56,299 bases of DNA from a virus. Where the stretch lies: the IMG/VR virus record IMGVR_UViG_3300021368_000027, positions 1 through 56,299 of that record, one strand, 5' to 3'. Shown here piece by piece: positions 39,315 to 46,665 of the stretch. The position numbers and the translations under genes are program-made. The first letter of the stretch is position 1; each line of letters begins with the position of its first letter. The notes below the pieces were generated by a model that ran no database searches, was not told the origin of the DNA, and was given only the letters and a program-made list of their open reading frames with translations.

Positions 39315-39638
39315 TTACTTCTCTTTTATTCTCAACTGGATAGATCTTTCAAAAGTAAGACCATTACCTGTTGTTATAGAACAGCTTGTACTATAAGTTT
39401 TATTTACTGTTCCTAGTGCAAAACGTGCAGTAACTACTTTTGTTGCAGCAGATATTGTTGATGTAATAAACTGTAGCCCATCAACAACATCACCATTATT
39501 GACAGATACTTTAGTACCACTGGCATCTTTAATTGTCCAAGAAGCAGCAGACAATGAAGTATCAGGTATAAACCTTGACCAATCTACGCTGAAGTCTGCT
39601 GTCTCGTCAGGGTCTTTATCAGGCCATCTGTAAGCCAT
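39315..39638 (-). CDS. Small beta-rich virion protein
   Basis: 107 residues. ADFSVDWSRFIPDTSLSAAS, WTIKDASGTKVS, VVTARFALGTVNKTYS, SITTGNGLTFERSIQLRI: the single-sandwich pattern seen in small tail/baseplate proteins (upper baseplate Ig-like). Probably structural. Not assigned to a named family. Confidence 0.6.
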   Translation of the reverse strand: MAYRWPDKDPDETADFSVDWSRFIPDTSLSAASWTIKDASGTKVSVNNGDVVDGLQFITSTISAATKVVTARFALGTVNKTYSTSCSITTGNGLTFERSIQLRIKEK

Positions 39639-39648
39639 TGCATAATCC

Positions 39649-40614
39649 TTAGTTTGTTATGAATACGGTTTTTGGTAAATCTCTGTAAGGCTCAATACTT
39701 ACAGTAAAATTTTGCGCTGGTATAAACACAGTGCTAGGTTGAGAATTGCTAGTTACAGATTCTATAGTTACTGTAAAATTTTCTGGAGGGATTGTAATCG
39801 TACTAGGCGGTTGATTTAACCCTGCAGGTAGTATTATTACTGTGCTTTCTTTGCGGTATACTAGCGCAGAAGCAATAGCTTCATAGTCAAATACAACAGC
39901 AGTAGGGTCTTCTATCTGTACACTAAATAACCCAAACACACTAGTTGGGAAAGCAGTAGCGTCTACAAATAATGTTGGTAAAGGTTCAACAAACGTTGAA
40001 GAAGTTACACTGCTTAATGTTATACTTGATTTTGCCTGAAAGTCAAGTGTAGAATTAACTAAAGTAGGAGATATTGTATCTAAAACAGGATTTGCTGTAC
40101 CTGTAGCTGAGATACTATTTATATTACTAGTAGTTACTACAGTTGTGGGGAATGCGCTGGTAACCCCTTTTGCAGTTATAGTACCTAACTCTAGTGAGCC
40201 TAGAACACCACCATCAGGAGAGGCAGCAGTATCATCTATAGGTGTTACAGCAGTTAAAGATGCAGTAACCTCAACGCCTGTTATGGCTACATTATTTACT
40301 GTACTTACTGTAAGAGTTCCTACAGAAGATGTACCAACAACACCTGTTAATTCTTTAGCTTGGAAAAATCCTAGTGAACCTACAGCACCAGATGAAATTA
40401 CACCAGTTAAAGATACTGCTGAATCTACAGATAATCCAAGAGTATTAGAAGTTGTTGTACTAACAACAGAAGCAATAGGAAAGTTATTGTTAGTAGATAA
40501 GGATAGGGCATTAAGAGTTGCAGTAGAAGTTGCAGCAGCTAATGTAACACTAGCATTAACAACTGTACCGCTTTCTGCGATAGTCTCAGATGCAACTGGA
40601 TAATGCCCAAACAT
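39649..40614 (-). CDS. Ser/Thr/Val-rich repeat virion protein
   Basis: 321 residues. Imperfect repeats of 25-30 residues with alternating strands (ASVTLAAATSTATLNALSL; IASVVSTTTSNTLGL; TGVISSGAVGSLGF; LTGVVGTSSVGTLTV; ITGVEVTASLTAV), then two copies of a PPSTITIPPENFTVTIE-like segment near the end. A beta-solenoid or stalk is likely. Tail or head decoration; no family recognised. Confidence 0.55.
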   Translation of the reverse strand: MFGHYPVASETIAESGTVVNASVTLAAATSTATLNALSLSTNNNFPIASVVSTTTSNTLGLSVDSAVSLTGVISSGAVGSLGFFQAKELTGVVGTSSVGTLTVSTVNNVAITGVEVTASLTAVTPIDDTAASPDGGVLGSLELGTITAKGVTSAFPTTVVTTSNINSISATGTANPVLDTISPTLVNSTLDFQAKSSITLSSVTSSTFVEPLPTLFVDATAFPTSVFGLFSVQIEDPTAVVFDYEAIASALVYRKESTVIILPAGLNQPPSTITIPPENFTVTIESVTSNSQPSTVFIPAQNFTVSIEPYRDLPKTVFITN

Positions 40615-40625
40615 CTACCTAATCC

Positions 40626-40910
40626 TTATGTTCGAGCATTCACCCAAGCTGTAACCATAGCAGATACTTCTGCGTTGGTCATGTCTGTATCATCTTCGTT
40701 CTTAAAAGTACTAGCACTATGCATAGCTAATACCTTTGTGTCTAACTCAGCAGCAGTTAATACTGTAACTGTACTGGGTATATGCCATTCAGGATTGTCA
40801 CGTGTCCAACCTATATATCTGTTACCATTAACAAAGTAACCACCGTCCTCTACCCAGTCAGGACATTTCATTCCACCAGGAGACATCTCTAGTTTGTATT
40901 CAAGTATCAT
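40626..40910 (-). CDS. Small virion-region hypothetical protein
   Basis: 94 residues. Aromatic first half (CPDWVEDGGYFVNGNRYIGW, DNPEWHIPSTVTVL), helical second half (LDTKVLAMHSASTFKNEDDT, AEVSAMVTAWV). Overlaps the upstream gene by 11 nt. Function unknown, possibly tail assembly. Confidence 0.55.
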   Translation of the reverse strand: MILEYKLEMSPGGMKCPDWVEDGGYFVNGNRYIGWTRDNPEWHIPSTVTVLTAAELDTKVLAMHSASTFKNEDDTDMTNAEVSAMVTAWVNART

Positions 40911-41727
40911 CTTTGCTTTCCTCTTTCTCTAATCTTAGCATGTACTCAGGGTTTATGAAGTCTGCTTTACCAAATATTCTTTCGGCTGTCTTATCGGCAT
41001 TCTGGTAATATTTATCTGCCATCTTATCTAGAAACTCTTCCAGATCATTAGAATGTAATAACTCATGGTTAGCTATTCTTTGTGCTGTATACTTTAGATA
41101 GCCAGATACTTCAGTCATAGCTACCTGTGGGTGTACACCATACTGCTGCATGTATTCTATAGTAGATGTTGATGCTCTGCCACCATCCATCAAGTTACGA
41201 TACATAAGCTCGAAGCCACGTCTTACATGGTGTCGCTTCTCTTCTCTTTCGAATGCTTCTTCATCCCACTCATCAATGTCATTCTTAGCTTTTATATTCT
41301 CGTAGCTATCTATCAGTGTGGCAATATCTTTTATAGAACCATTGATCTTGTTCTCCATCATAACAAGACCATGACGTGCTGCCTTTAGTTCTGCCTCAGA
41401 TACAGGATCGTCTTCACCCTCTAGCTCTAGTATCTTAACACGTTGCTTGGCGTGACTTACTTGTGCTTCTGACAAAGCCATCTTACGCTTCTCTACTTCA
41501 GCAGTAATCTGTCGTAGCATACGGTATGGCGAATGACCATTGAGCATAGTCAATGTCATCATAGACAAAGTTGTTTGTGAGTTGTTACGATCAAAAGCTC
41601 TAGTAGCTTTGTCTATTTCTGGTAACTTCTCTGCTACTCTAGCTGCAGCTACTTGATTTATATTATCAGATGCTTCTATAGGCAGTGAGAATGTTATAGG
41701 TTTAGTTACTACATTTGATTTGGTCAT
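40900..41727 (-). CDS. Helical cytoplasmic-type protein in the tail module
   Basis: 275 residues, mostly helical and charged, unlike the beta-rich adhesins around it (LRQITAEVEKRKMALSEAQV, KINGSIKDIATLIDSYENIK, FDRNNSQTTLSMMTL, YMQQYGVHPQVAMTEVSGYL). No known domain. It has its own consensus promoter (41754-41781). From memory similar proteins lie in tail modules of other marine podoviruses; a tail assembly or chaperone-like role is a guess. Confidence 0.6.
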   Translation of the reverse strand: MTKSNVVTKPITFSLPIEASDNINQVAAARVAEKLPEIDKATRAFDRNNSQTTLSMMTLTMLNGHSPYRMLRQITAEVEKRKMALSEAQVSHAKQRVKILELEGEDDPVSEAELKAARHGLVMMENKINGSIKDIATLIDSYENIKAKNDIDEWDEEAFEREEKRHHVRRGFELMYRNLMDGGRASTSTIEYMQQYGVHPQVAMTEVSGYLKYTAQRIANHELLHSNDLEEFLDKMADKYYQNADKTAERIFGKADFINPEYMLRLEKEESKDDT

Positions 41728-41753
41728 ATGCTATCCTTATGTTTTAGTTTGTT

Positions 41754-41781
41754 ATTATAGCATTTAAACAAGTTTTGTCAA
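41754..41781 (-). promoter_or_regulatory. Perfect-consensus sigma-70 promoter inside the late region
   Basis: On the minus strand TTGACA (41781-41776), 16-nt spacer, TATAAT (41759-41754). Both hexamers are perfect. It lies in the only sizeable gap (41728-41781) between the Kelch-like gene and the 275-residue gene. It would drive the tail tubes, fibres, lysis genes and ejection proteins. Confidence 0.85.
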
Positions 41782-42960
41782 TCACGATGCGTTTCCTGAT
41801 GATCCTGCGCTAAGAAAATGGGCTACAACCAAGTCTCCATGATCTGTAGCATTTCCAGTTGTTTGTATTGTAACTCTGTCTATTACATTACTAAAAGATG
41901 TACCTGTTCCTACTTGACCACCTTGCCTACAAGCGTAGGTTCCATCACTAGTTGCAGAAGGATGATCTCCTCGTTCTGTCAAGTCACCAAAGTCTGTAGC
42001 ATTTCCAGTAGTAGCTATAGTAACATATTGCATCCTTGGTGTTCTTGCATAGGTTTCTGAGGAGTCAGTACTTCTTCCTGTAAATGTCATAGCTCTAGTG
42101 TCATCTCCTGCCCCTGCATGTTGCTCTGTAGGGCTTATAAGATCCCCAAAATCCGTAGTATTTCCTGTGGTTGCGATTGTAATATATTGGATTTCGTTTA
42201 GTCTAGAACCTGTAGTGCCTCCCATAATAACACCTCTAGTGGCATTAGCCCATCCAGCCAAACGCTCTATAGTACCACTCAGATCTCCAAAGTCCGTACC
42301 GTTACCAAGTGTATCTATAGTATTATATTCCATTTCATTAATTTTAACAAAAGATCCGCTAACGCTTGACCTTCCTCCAGTAGTAACAGCCCTAGAAGAG
42401 TCGCTTAAAGTATCATGATAATATCTAGCAGTAATTAAATCTCCAAAATCTTGAGCATTACCAGTAGTTGCTGTTGTAATGTAATCTATAGAATTTTTTA
42501 TAGTATTACTACCAGTACCATTATTTCCTGCAGTGATAATTACTCTACTACCATTAGAAGCTGCTGCTGGACCTACTGATCTAGCTGATAGATCTCCAAA
42601 ATCTGTACCGTTACCTGCTGTGGGTATAGAGTAATACTCTATAGAATCACCGTCAGTTGAACTACCTCCTTTACCAGCACGAATACCTCTTGCTCCGTAT
42701 CTAGAAGGGGTGCTGCCACTACCACTACCTATCAAAGTCTGCCACGCTCCGTTAGCATATACTTTGTACTCATTAGTATCAGAGTTCCACCATGTGTCAC
42801 CATTAGCAGGACTAGTTGGGTCACCGTCTGAATCAGTATTTGTGTGATGAGTAAAACCTGAAAGCCCACTATCAGCACCTGCAATCGTAAAGCCATTAGT
42901 AAAGTTAGGTGAACCATTTCCTATTCTGTCTGTTATCTTTGTTATCTCAACTTTACTCAT
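41782..42960 (-). CDS. Kelch-like repeat tail protein
   Basis: 392 residues. N-terminal MSKVEITKITDRIGNGSPNF and a short WWNSDTNEYKVYANGAWQTL module (chip-like fibre attachment). Then about six repeats of 45-50 residues with the pattern (S/T)RA.T.GG...-I.Y.TI.T.GN..DFGDL, ending TGNATDHGDLV...GSSGNAS. The repeats look like Kelch/beta-propeller blades, suggesting a receptor-binding propeller. Two other genes in this window carry the same repeat. Overlaps the 93-residue gene by 4 nt (ATGA). Confidence 0.7.
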   Translation of the reverse strand: MSKVEITKITDRIGNGSPNFTNGFTIAGADSGLSGFTHHTNTDSDGDPTSPANGDTWWNSDTNEYKVYANGAWQTLIGSGSGSTPSRYGARGIRAGKGGSSTDGDSIEYYSIPTAGNGTDFGDLSARSVGPAAASNGSRVIITAGNNGTGSNTIKNSIDYITTATTGNAQDFGDLITARYYHDTLSDSSRAVTTGGRSSVSGSFVKINEMEYNTIDTLGNGTDFGDLSGTIERLAGWANATRGVIMGGTTGSRLNEIQYITIATTGNTTDFGDLISPTEQHAGAGDDTRAMTFTGRSTDSSETYARTPRMQYVTIATTGNATDFGDLTERGDHPSATSDGTYACRQGGQVGTGTSFSNVIDRVTIQTTGNATDHGDLVVAHFLSAGSSGNAS

Positions 42961-43238
42961 GACGCTGATCCTGATGTACTACTCATTGATTGAAAACCAG
43001 TATTTCCAATATCCCCAAAGTCTGTGGCATTTCCTGGGGTATCTATAGTAACATATTCTATTGTGTTTACCATGTATCCATTACCACTACCTTCGCTACC
43101 ACCAGCGCTAACTATAGCACGTGTTAGGTTACTAGTTGATGTTATTCTTTTTCTAGCAGCACTCAAGTCTCCAAAATCGGTAGCATTACCTGGTGTATCA
43201 AAAGCAGCGTAACCTATTGCATTAGTTCTAGTACCCAT
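42957..43238 (-). CDS. Kelch-like repeat protein, C-terminal part of a split gene
   Basis: 93 residues made of two repeats (IGYAAFDTPGNATDFGDL; IEYVTIDTPGNATDFGDI) with the usual C-terminal SGSAS. It begins in TAATG at the stop of the 296-residue Kelch-like gene and continues its repeat register exactly. One extra G in the 5-G tract just upstream would fuse the two into about 390 residues, the length of the neighbouring paralogue (392). Either a split gene, a programmed frameshift or a homopolymer error. Confidence 0.65.
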   Translation of the reverse strand: MGTRTNAIGYAAFDTPGNATDFGDLSAARKRITSTSNLTRAIVSAGGSEGSGNGYMVNTIEYVTIDTPGNATDFGDIGNTGFQSMSSTSGSAS

Positions 43239-44128
43239 TACGTATCTCCCCCTACATACAAGACTCTAGTAGCACTTCCTGTCATTCCAAAGTATTCTCT
43301 ACCATCATCCATATCGCCAAAATCTGTAGCGTTACCTGGTGTAGCTATTGTAATATAACTAACAGTATCTCTGAAGCCTCCTACGCCTGATGCATTACCA
43401 CCAGCAATTAAACCATATGTACTGTTTGCAGCACCTGCACATCCTTTACCATTCTCTGTAGCATCTCCAAAGTCTGTACCGTTTCCTAGAGTTGCTATCG
43501 TAACATACTCAATTCCGTTTGTATTAGCAACCGTAGTTACACCCCCACTAGTTAGATAACCTATTCCCATAGCCGTTACGCCGTAAGTACCATCACTAAA
43601 TCCTGCAGCAGAATATCTTGAATAGTATAGATCACCAAAATCTTGGGAGTTTCCTGTGGTTGCTATAGTAATATATTGATAATTTTCTTTTGTTACAGAT
43701 CCACCAGAAACTACTCCTCTAGTTCCATTGCTAAATGCACATGAGTTTTGAGTCTCATACAACATATCTCCAAAGTCTGTAGCGTTTCCAGGTGATGTTA
43801 TATCAAAGTAAGACATTTGATGATACGTACCGCCATCACCACCAGTCTGATATCCACCAAATATAACTGCTCTGTCACCAGAATAAGTACCACCACCACT
43901 ACTACCACCAGAACCAGTTAACTCTTTGAACTCTCCATCTATATATCTATATATCTTCTCGTTAGCACTATCCCACCAGAAGTCACCAGTCTCACCGTCT
44001 GTAGGTTGTGTCTCACTAGCTGTATATCCTTGTTCTACACCAGCGCCTCCTACCTTTAACTTATTAGGCATATCTATGGCGCTGGTAGCAGTCTCATGTT
44101 CTATTGTATCTACTTTTAAAGTACTCAT
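43238..44128 (-). CDS. Kelch-like repeat tail protein, N-terminal part of a split gene
   Basis: 296 residues. N-terminus STLKVDTIEHETATSAIDMP and GETGDFWWDSANEKIYRYID, the same attachment module as the other Kelch-like proteins. Then Kelch-like repeats (TRGVVSGGSVTKENYQYITI, ATTGNSQDFGDL). It stops mid-blade at ATRVLYVGGDT directly after a GGGGG tract (43248-43252). See the 93-residue continuation at 42957-43238. Confidence 0.7.
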   Translation of the reverse strand: MSTLKVDTIEHETATSAIDMPNKLKVGGAGVEQGYTASETQPTDGETGDFWWDSANEKIYRYIDGEFKELTGSGGSSGGGTYSGDRAVIFGGYQTGGDGGTYHQMSYFDITSPGNATDFGDMLYETQNSCAFSNGTRGVVSGGSVTKENYQYITIATTGNSQDFGDLYYSRYSAAGFSDGTYGVTAMGIGYLTSGGVTTVANTNGIEYVTIATLGNGTDFGDATENGKGCAGAANSTYGLIAGGNASGVGGFRDTVSYITIATPGNATDFGDMDDGREYFGMTGSATRVLYVGGDT

Positions 44129-44136
44129 AATCGTTC

Positions 44137-45267
44137 CTATGCTATAGCTAGAAATATTGTATTGTCAATGTCAAATGTTCCGCTTCCTGAAGGGAGTTGA
44201 AAGCAAAGCCTTATAATTTCACCTCCACTAAAAGTGTAAGCAGGACTTCTCATAACGTATTCGTCATACCTACTTGCACCACTGGTTTCTACATAATGAT
44301 AATATGTTCCAGCTTGTTGAGGTACTCTTAATATACTAGTATTAGAAGGGGCAGGTAGTACAATAGAAGTATTGTATGCTGTAGATATACCATCTGCCAT
44401 GCCAGTATAAGTAGAACTTGTACCTGAAGCCCTGTTCCATCTCCTAGCATATGAGCTAGAGGAGTACATACTTGAGTAACTTGCACCAGTGGCTGTACTT
44501 AAAGGAGCGAAACCTATAGCACTACTGTTTCTTATCCTAGCAGTTACTGTAGTATAACCTTCCGTACCTGCAGAGAATATATCAGCCCTTAGTACAGAAT
44601 TGCCAGCAGAGTTAAGTATTTGAACACCTGCAACAGTAATATCATTTCTATAACTGGTTGGATGTGTACATTTACAGCCTATATATATTCTCTTACTTCC
44701 ACTAGCATTAGCAGGTACAGTAAAGTCGTGAGTATCGTATGGTTGAGTAGTATCACCAGAACTGGTATAAGTAATTGTTGTCGCAGGTGTGGCTGCTATA
44801 AATTGTGTTGTTATATTAATAACAAAATTTGCCATAGACACAACAGGCGAACTTGCAATTATAGGACCAGAAGTGCTACCAGTTCTATAGTCTAGATAAA
44901 ACGTTTCAGTACTTTCTGAGGTAGTATCTGTTTTTGTTTCTATTGCTATGGTACTTGAACTGCTACCTAATTCTACCGAACCACTAGCAGCGCTTAAAAA
45001 GTCTGATGCTGAAGAACTACCATTATAGTTCATAGTCCAATAAATAGTGCCTGAAGAATGATAGTTGCTGCCAATAGTAAATGTTACTATATCTCCTTCA
45101 GTAATACTAGTACTACTTGCTGTATTTGTATCAAGTACAATAGGATTAGGCCACTGTTTATTTAGTGAATATGTATGCTGATCATATAAATCACTAATTT
45201 TAGCAGTAGAACTATCAAGAGGAGCAATAGTCTGTTTTGGTCCTATTATGGCTGAGTTTCTTCTCAC
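44137..45267 (-). CDS. Calx-beta-like adhesin
   Basis: 376 residues. N-terminal SSTAKISDLYDQHTYSLNKQ, then a Calx-beta-like repeat (TSITEGDIVTFTIGSNYHSS, GTIYWTMNYNGSSSASDFL, STIAIETKTDTTSESTETF). The C-terminal half is a Ser/Thr/Tyr-rich beta domain with YHYVETSGASRYDEYVMRS. Calx-beta domains bind calcium and are frequent in marine phage adhesins. Likely a receptor-binding or decoration protein. Confidence 0.6.
   Translation of the reverse strand: MRRNSAIIGPKQTIAPLDSSTAKISDLYDQHTYSLNKQWPNPIVLDTNTASSTSITEGDIVTFTIGSNYHSSGTIYWTMNYNGSSSASDFLSAASGSVELGSSSSTIAIETKTDTTSESTETFYLDYRTGSTSGPIIASSPVVSMANFVINITTQFIAATPATTITYTSSGDTTQPYDTHDFTVPANASGSKRIYIGCKCTHPTSYRNDITVAGVQILNSAGNSVLRADIFSAGTEGYTTVTARIRNSSAIGFAPLSTATGASYSSMYSSSSYARRWNRASGTSSTYTGMADGISTAYNTSIVLPAPSNTSILRVPQQAGTYYHYVETSGASRYDEYVMRSPAYTFSGGEIIRLCFQLPSGSGTFDIDNTIFLAIA
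44141..44168 (-). promoter_or_regulatory. Sigma-70-like promoter before the split Kelch gene
   Basis: On the minus strand TTGACA (44168-44163), 16-nt spacer, TATAGC (44146-44141), overlapping the end of the upstream gene and lying 13 nt before the ATG at 44128. Perfect -35, -10 4 of 6. Confidence 0.45.
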
Positions 45268-45271
45268 TTAA

Positions 45272-46276
45272 CTAAACCTTTGTGATTGTAACATATCCAT
45301 GACCTCTCGTAGAAGCAACGGTATTAGTTTGGTTAGAACCGTTGTTTACGCTTCCTCCACCTCCTCCCATGCAATTTCCTGATGAAGAATTTTGACTTCC
45401 TGTGCCACCTCCAGAGTATCCTCCTCCACCGCCACAGCCACGGAAACCAGTTCTCTGAGTGAATCCACCACCCCCAAAAGGCCCATCACGACCATCATCG
45501 GGGTGAGTGCCTAGAGCGCCTTCTGCTCCATTAACAAAAGCATCCCCTCCATAGCCAAATCCAGTAGATTGTGAGTTATATGCACCATTAGTTAAAAAGC
45601 CACCACCGCCTGTGGCACGATTTGTAGAGCTACCACCAGATCCATTTGTACCGCCATTTGAACTACTAGTAGCACCATAACCGTTACCTCCACTAGTGCT
45701 TAACTGACCATTTTTGCGGTTGTATGGGTTAGATACTGCTGTAACATTATAAGAATCTCCTCCTCCACCTCCTGCTACAATCAAAGCATTACTGAGAGCC
45801 GTATAAGGTGCTTCAACTACAAAAGATCCTCCCCCACCAGTACCATTAATATAAGTGGGGTATTGTGTTAGTCCTTCTTGTCCTACAACAATTTTTATAA
45901 CCGCACCTTGAGATAAAGTAAAAGTTCCTGTATAGTCTGCGCCATACCCAGAATATGGACCTCCTCCACTTGCCCCCACACATTGTATAGTATAAGCACC
46001 ATTAGCAGGAACAGTCCACTCTTGGATACCACGAGTGGTAGCATTGAGATAAGCTGTGTTTTGAGTCCATGATTCTGCAGAATAAGCTGTTTGAAGGTCC
46101 GATAAAGTTGGGCCTAATCTGCCAGTGTCACCTGCATTTGTAAATGTAAACGAGCTAAATGCGTACAAACCATCGCCTACTATATGCCCTGTTACCACGT
46201 CAAATTTGCCAGCTTTAGTAGGAGCAGCTATATCACTTCCAATATAACTTCCAAAGCGATGATAATTAAATGGCAT
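45272..46276 (-). CDS. Glycine-rich domain adhesin
   Basis: 334 residues. N-terminal GSYIGSDIAAPTKAGKFDVV and a region with ATTRGIQEWTVPANGAYTIQ, CVGASGGGPYSGYGADYTG, then VGQEGLTQYPTYINGTGGGG and many Gly-rich loops (ALIVAGGGGGDSYN, GFRGCGGGGGYSGGGTGSQN). It ends TVASTRGHGYVTITKV. This is the receptor-tyrosine-kinase-like 'glycine-rich domain' often found in phage adhesins, different from the polyglycine pair at 32.3-35.1 kb. Confidence 0.7.
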   Translation of the reverse strand: MPFNYHRFGSYIGSDIAAPTKAGKFDVVTGHIVGDGLYAFSSFTFTNAGDTGRLGPTLSDLQTAYSAESWTQNTAYLNATTRGIQEWTVPANGAYTIQCVGASGGGPYSGYGADYTGTFTLSQGAVIKIVVGQEGLTQYPTYINGTGGGGSFVVEAPYTALSNALIVAGGGGGDSYNVTAVSNPYNRKNGQLSTSGGNGYGATSSSNGGTNGSGGSSTNRATGGGGFLTNGAYNSQSTGFGYGGDAFVNGAEGALGTHPDDGRDGPFGGGGFTQRTGFRGCGGGGGYSGGGTGSQNSSSGNCMGGGGGSVNNGSNQTNTVASTRGHGYVTITKV

Positions 46277-46283
46277 TATTCAC

Positions 46284-46652
46284 CTATGCGTCATCAAGCT
46301 CTTCGTAAGAGATAACAATATGTGCATCACTGTTTGCACTTGCTCCTGCTTTTATTTCATCACCCTCTTCTAAATAGATAGATGTATCTTTACTAATAAC
46401 AACTAAAGTAGATTTTGCTGGAACTGTGATTAAATTTGCAAGCCCTCTTTGTGATCCAGCACTGTTATCCATAAATAATACTGTAACATCAACGTCATTA
46501 CTTCCATCTACGTTTGCACAAACGATAGTATTTATCTTTAATACTTTGTTACTAGGACACACTAATTGAGTTGTCGTTACTGTTGTGTTTAATGCGTTAC
46601 TATACGTTTTGCCGTATATACTTGATACATTTACTATATTTGGTGCTGCCAT
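46284..46652 (-). CDS. Small beta-rich virion protein
   Basis: 122 residues, all beta by pattern (NTTVTTTQLVCPSNKVLKIN, VCANVDGSNDVDVTVLFMD, NLITVPAKSTLVVISKDTSI, YLEEGDEIKAGASANSDAHI). The fold resembles small head-fibre or tail decoration proteins of marine phages, from memory. No exact family. Confidence 0.6.
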   Translation of the reverse strand: MAAPNIVNVSSIYGKTYSNALNTTVTTTQLVCPSNKVLKINTIVCANVDGSNDVDVTVLFMDNSAGSQRGLANLITVPAKSTLVVISKDTSIYLEEGDEIKAGASANSDAHIVISYEELDDA

Positions 46653-46665
46653 TGTTTGACCTTTC

